Shown here in pieces: positions 46,101-47,111 of a DNA stretch of 47,111 bases (position 1 is its first letter; each line of letters opens with the position of its first letter). A model generated the notes under the pieces. The model had not been told where the DNA came from, did not search any database, and saw only the letters and a list, made by a program, of their open reading frames with translations. The translations under genes were made by a program, and so were the position numbers. Origin of the DNA: JAFDVJ01 sp964487505 (GTDB lineage: Bacteria; Acidobacteriota; Blastocatellia; Pyrinomonadales; Pyrinomonadaceae); NCBI GenBank assembly GCA_964487505.1, contig CAZARD010000021.1, forward strand, positions 1-47,111. Direction: 5' to 3'.

Positions 46101-46274
46101 CGGCGAACGCCCCGGCCAGTCGGTGAAAACAATGATCTGGTTGTCCGAAAGATCGGGAATGGCGTCGATCGGCGTCCGCAAAAGCGCCCAGTATCCCGCC
46201 GCCATCAGTCCGATATAGACGATGATGACGATCACGCGATTGCGAAGCGACCATTCGATGAGCCAGTTGATCAT
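43161..46274 (-). CDS. cusA: Cu(I)/Ag(I) RND efflux pump (CusA type)
   Basis: 1037 aa from MINWLIEWSLRNRVIVIIVYIG; the open frame continues upstream only through heptamer repeats. Typical HME-RND pump with 12 TM helices, RND signature and proton-relay Asp401 in AIAISDLVDAGIVVTENAY. The three Met residues that carry Cu/Ag in E. coli CusA are present: Met565 (MFMPVTD), Met615 (PINMNE) and Met664 (RIEMLATG), each eight positions below E. coli 573, 623 and 672. This supports Cu(I)/Ag(I) rather than Zn/Co/Cd. No Shine-Dalgarno: the repeat array abuts the ATG. Overlaps cusC by ATGA. Confidence 0.95.
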   Translation of the reverse strand: MINWLIEWSLRNRVIVIIVYIGLMAAGYWALLRTPIDAIPDLSDNQIIVFTDWPGRSPQEVEDQVTYPLVTNLQGLAGVRTVRASSAFSFSMINVIFEDNVELYWARTRILERLNLVQKQLPEGVTPTLGPDATGVGQVFWYTLESDKMSLRDLRTLQDWFVRYQLNSVSGVAEVASVGGYVHQYQIDVDPNKLRAFGIPLSAVVEAVEKSNNNVGGNVVEQAGEWSVVRGLGLVESVADVENIVIGGNSATPVYVRNVAEVKIGNAFRTGSLDKNGTEAVGGVVVARFGTSALEVIENVKKKIEEIKPGLPEGVRIVPFYDRTELIYRTADTLKEALIEELILVTLANLIFLAHFRSVFIVTVPLPLAVLISFLFMYFAGITSNIMSLAGIAIAISDLVDAGIVVTENAYRAIEDKGIDTRDKAAVWAEVLAATKMVGRPIFSSIAIIIIAFVPVFALAGQEGKLFHPLAYTKTFAMVGSAFMAVTLVPVLCTYFLGGKLHPEEWNPIMRILRRGYRPFLMWALRHRVAAVSAALVLFIGATVAATRIGSEFMPPLNEGDLMFMPVTDPAVSLDEATRVLKRQDEIIAGFPEVKWAVGKAGRAESSTDPSPINMNETVIHLKPEDEWRDGMTRERLVSEMDAALRMPGVTNIWTQPIINRIEMLATGIRSQVGIKIFGNDLEKLEDLSRRVAAAVREVPGAADVYPEQITGAPYLDIDIDRRAAARFGIDVATIQSAIEAGIGETNLTTTIEGRNRFPIRVRYAPEFRGSPEAIGRIPVAAPSGAQIPLAQLTEIRTVDGPAMIQSENGLLRGTVLLSVRGRDIGSFVDEANAAILKEVPMPAGYYVNWSGQYENQQRAKSRLMIVVPIVILIIFLTLYLTYRSFLEAAHVLLAVPFALTGGVYLLWMLEYNFSVAVWVGFIALFGAAVQTTIVMVVYLEEAVERKRRELGKLDRETLLEAVTEGALLRLRPKVMTVTTIVFGLLPIMWSTTAGSEVMKPLAAPVFGGMLSSLLHVLIVTPVIFYWLRLWRLDREQ

Positions 46275-46388
46275 TTGGGATTTGGGATTTGGGATTTGGG
46301 ATTTGGGATTTCGGATTTCGGATTTCGGATTTGGGGACCGCGATCTTCGGCAGAAGATCCGCAATCCCAAATCCGAAATCCCAAATCG
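46275..46388. repeat. inverted heptamer arrays with central hairpin between cupredoxin gene and cusA
   Basis: GGGATTT/CGGATTT units (46275-46334) touch the cusA start codon. A complementary array, CAATCCCAAATCCGAAATCC and onwards, lies at 46362-46388. Between them is GATCTTC-GGCA-GAAGATC (46342-46359), a perfect 7-bp hairpin. In mRNA the arms would fold into one stem covering the ribosome-binding position of cusA. Confidence 0.8.
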
Positions 46389-46392
46389 GCCA

Positions 46393-46770
46393 TTATTCCA
46401 CCACTATCTTCCCCCGCATCATGTCCATTCCGCACTGGAACTGGATATCACCCGATTCGGCGGGCGTGAATTCGACCAGAACTGGCTGGCCGACGGGAAG
46501 CGTCTTCTTGATATTGAGCTTCGGGAAGACGAGTTCGTCGCCGCAGTTCTTGTCATCCTTGCGCGTAAACTCGAGTTTCACCGGTTCGCCCTTCTTGACC
46601 TTGATCGATTTCGGCTCATAGGTCGTCGTCACCGTGACCTTGATGGTCTCGCCCGGCTTGGCAGTGTAGACATCGGGGTCGGCCGCGGCCTTGTTCTCGG
46701 TCTTCGCGCCCGAGCAGGCGCCCAGAGCGGCCATCGCCACGATCATCAAAACAATTGAAATTCTCTTCAT
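46393..46770 (-). CDS. cupredoxin-like copper-binding lipoprotein
   Basis: 125 aa. The ATG at 46770 has AAGGAG seven bases upstream. Lipoprotein signal MKRISIVLMIVAMAALGAC (ALGAC lipobox, Cys19). The mature part is a small cupredoxin fold: EPKSIKVKKGEPVKLEFTR, NCGDELVFPKL (Cys), and QCGMDMMRGKIVV (Cys plus Met residues), a plausible Cu(I) site in the position of the plastocyanin C-x-n-M loop. It is located in the periplasm on a lipid anchor and may deliver copper to the CusABC pump, whose genes follow on the same strand. The family is common beside Cus/Cop genes. Confidence 0.85.
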   Translation of the reverse strand: MKRISIVLMIVAMAALGACSGAKTENKAAADPDVYTAKPGETIKVTVTTTYEPKSIKVKKGEPVKLEFTRKDDKNCGDELVFPKLNIKKTLPVGQPVLVEFTPAESGDIQFQCGMDMMRGKIVVE

Positions 46771-46786
46771 AGTTTTCTCCTTTCGG

Positions 46787-47111
46787 TTATTGCGCGACGA
46801 TCGGGAGCATTGCCCGCCCCTTCCCGGCCGCGCCTTCGTAAATGATCTGTGTTTGCCAATCGCCCGCCATTTGCAGTTTCACGATCCCGACGTAAACGCC
46901 CGGCGTCGCGCTGGTGGTCAGCGTCGCGGCGTCGTTCATCACCGGCATCGTGCCCATCGCGGGCATATGAAAATTGACCGCCGCGGCGCCGACCTCGACC
47001 GGCTTTCCGCTGCTGTCGCTGAAGGTTATCGTGAACTCGTTCTTGCCGTCGCGCAGCACGCCGTCGGCGCTCGCCAGCGAAACCGTCAATCCGTTGCCGG
47101 CGCTGCCGGTG
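46787..47111 (-). CDS. FixH/YtkA-like domain, partial
   Basis: C-terminal 108 residues of a protein that continues beyond the window. A TTG at 47089 could be mistaken for a start, but the frame is open to the edge (TGSAGNG before LTVSLAS), so the real N-terminus is outside. Beta-sandwich of the FixH/YtkA type: LRDGKNEFTITFSDSSGKPV, then VNFHMPAMGTMPVM (His/Met-rich, possible copper binding) and GVYVGIVKLQMAGDWQTQI. Such domains often occur beside Cus/Cop genes. Stop is 16 bases before the cupredoxin ATG, so it is probably the first visible gene of the copper operon. Confidence 0.8.
   Translation of the reverse strand, partial: TGSAGNGLTVSLASADGVLRDGKNEFTITFSDSSGKPVEVGAAAVNFHMPAMGTMPVMNDAATLTTSATPGVYVGIVKLQMAGDWQTQIIYEGAAGKGRAMLPIVAQ

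Noticed and set aside
44551..46254. 567-aa minus-strand frame inside cusA
   Set aside because: Same strand as cusA but another frame. Arg/Gly-rich without family motifs.

Overview
The window is high-GC bacterial chromosome, most likely from an Acidobacteriota of the Blastocatellia/Pyrinomonadales type. This placement is inferred from gene style, not from a marker search. The clues are a membrane Ser/Thr kinase with TPRs coupled to an ECF sigma factor, a second transmembrane Ser/Thr kinase, HAF-repeat and FG-GAP-repeat secreted proteins, several signal-peptide TPR proteins, and intergenic regions full of heptanucleotide tandem repeats. There are three runs of exactly 100 N (19714-19813, 22926-23025, 40070-40169), so this is a scaffolded assembly. 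No transposase, integrase, CRISPR array or rRNA was seen.

Layout. 1-5.5 kb: ECF sigma/Ser-Thr kinase pair, a small M23-like peptidase and a secreted TPR protein. 5.6-8.2 kb: recA with a good promoter and a possible operator, a lipoprotein, and tRNA-Phe with its terminator. 8.2-15 kb: a 221-bp hairpin element, an N-acyl-D-amino-acid deacylase-like amidohydrolase, a HAF-repeat secreted protein, and a secreted FN3/di-haem peroxidase/FG-GAP fusion. 15-18 kb: a three-TM hypothetical protein, a small stand-alone caspase-fold (clan CD-like) protein, and a TonB-type protein. 18-21.5 kb: a cyclic-phosphate-processing receiver (cREC) protein divergent from a DnaC/IstB-like ATPase, then msrP-msrQ. 21.6-25 kb: a second Ser/Thr kinase interrupted by an assembly gap, and a secreted protein with a duplicated domain. 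25-33.7 kb, minus strand: lnt, prfB (with the classical +1 programmed frameshift), ftsK, comEA, comEC. 33.7-35 kb: a repeat island. 35-40 kb: a secreted FlgO/CsgG-like TPR protein, tRNA-Glu, and polA whose proofreading domain has lost its catalytic acids. 40-47.1 kb, minus strand: a Cu(I)/Ag(I) efflux operon (FixH/YtkA-like fragment, cupredoxin lipoprotein, CusA, TolC-like CusC, CusB).

How the genes work together. The clearest units are msrPQ (repair of oxidised methionine in the periplasm), comEA-comEC (DNA uptake, behind ftsK and prfB), and the Cus-type tripartite pump with its periplasmic copper-binding partners. The three pump genes overlap by ATGA, which implies translational coupling.

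The most unusual features are non-coding. Several intergenic regions carry complementary repeat arrays in inverted pairs, mostly with a 7-nt period, which could fold into large hairpins. One array fills the space immediately upstream of the cusA start codon and leaves no Shine-Dalgarno. A compact cluster of DnaA-box-like palindromes lies between ftsK and comEA.
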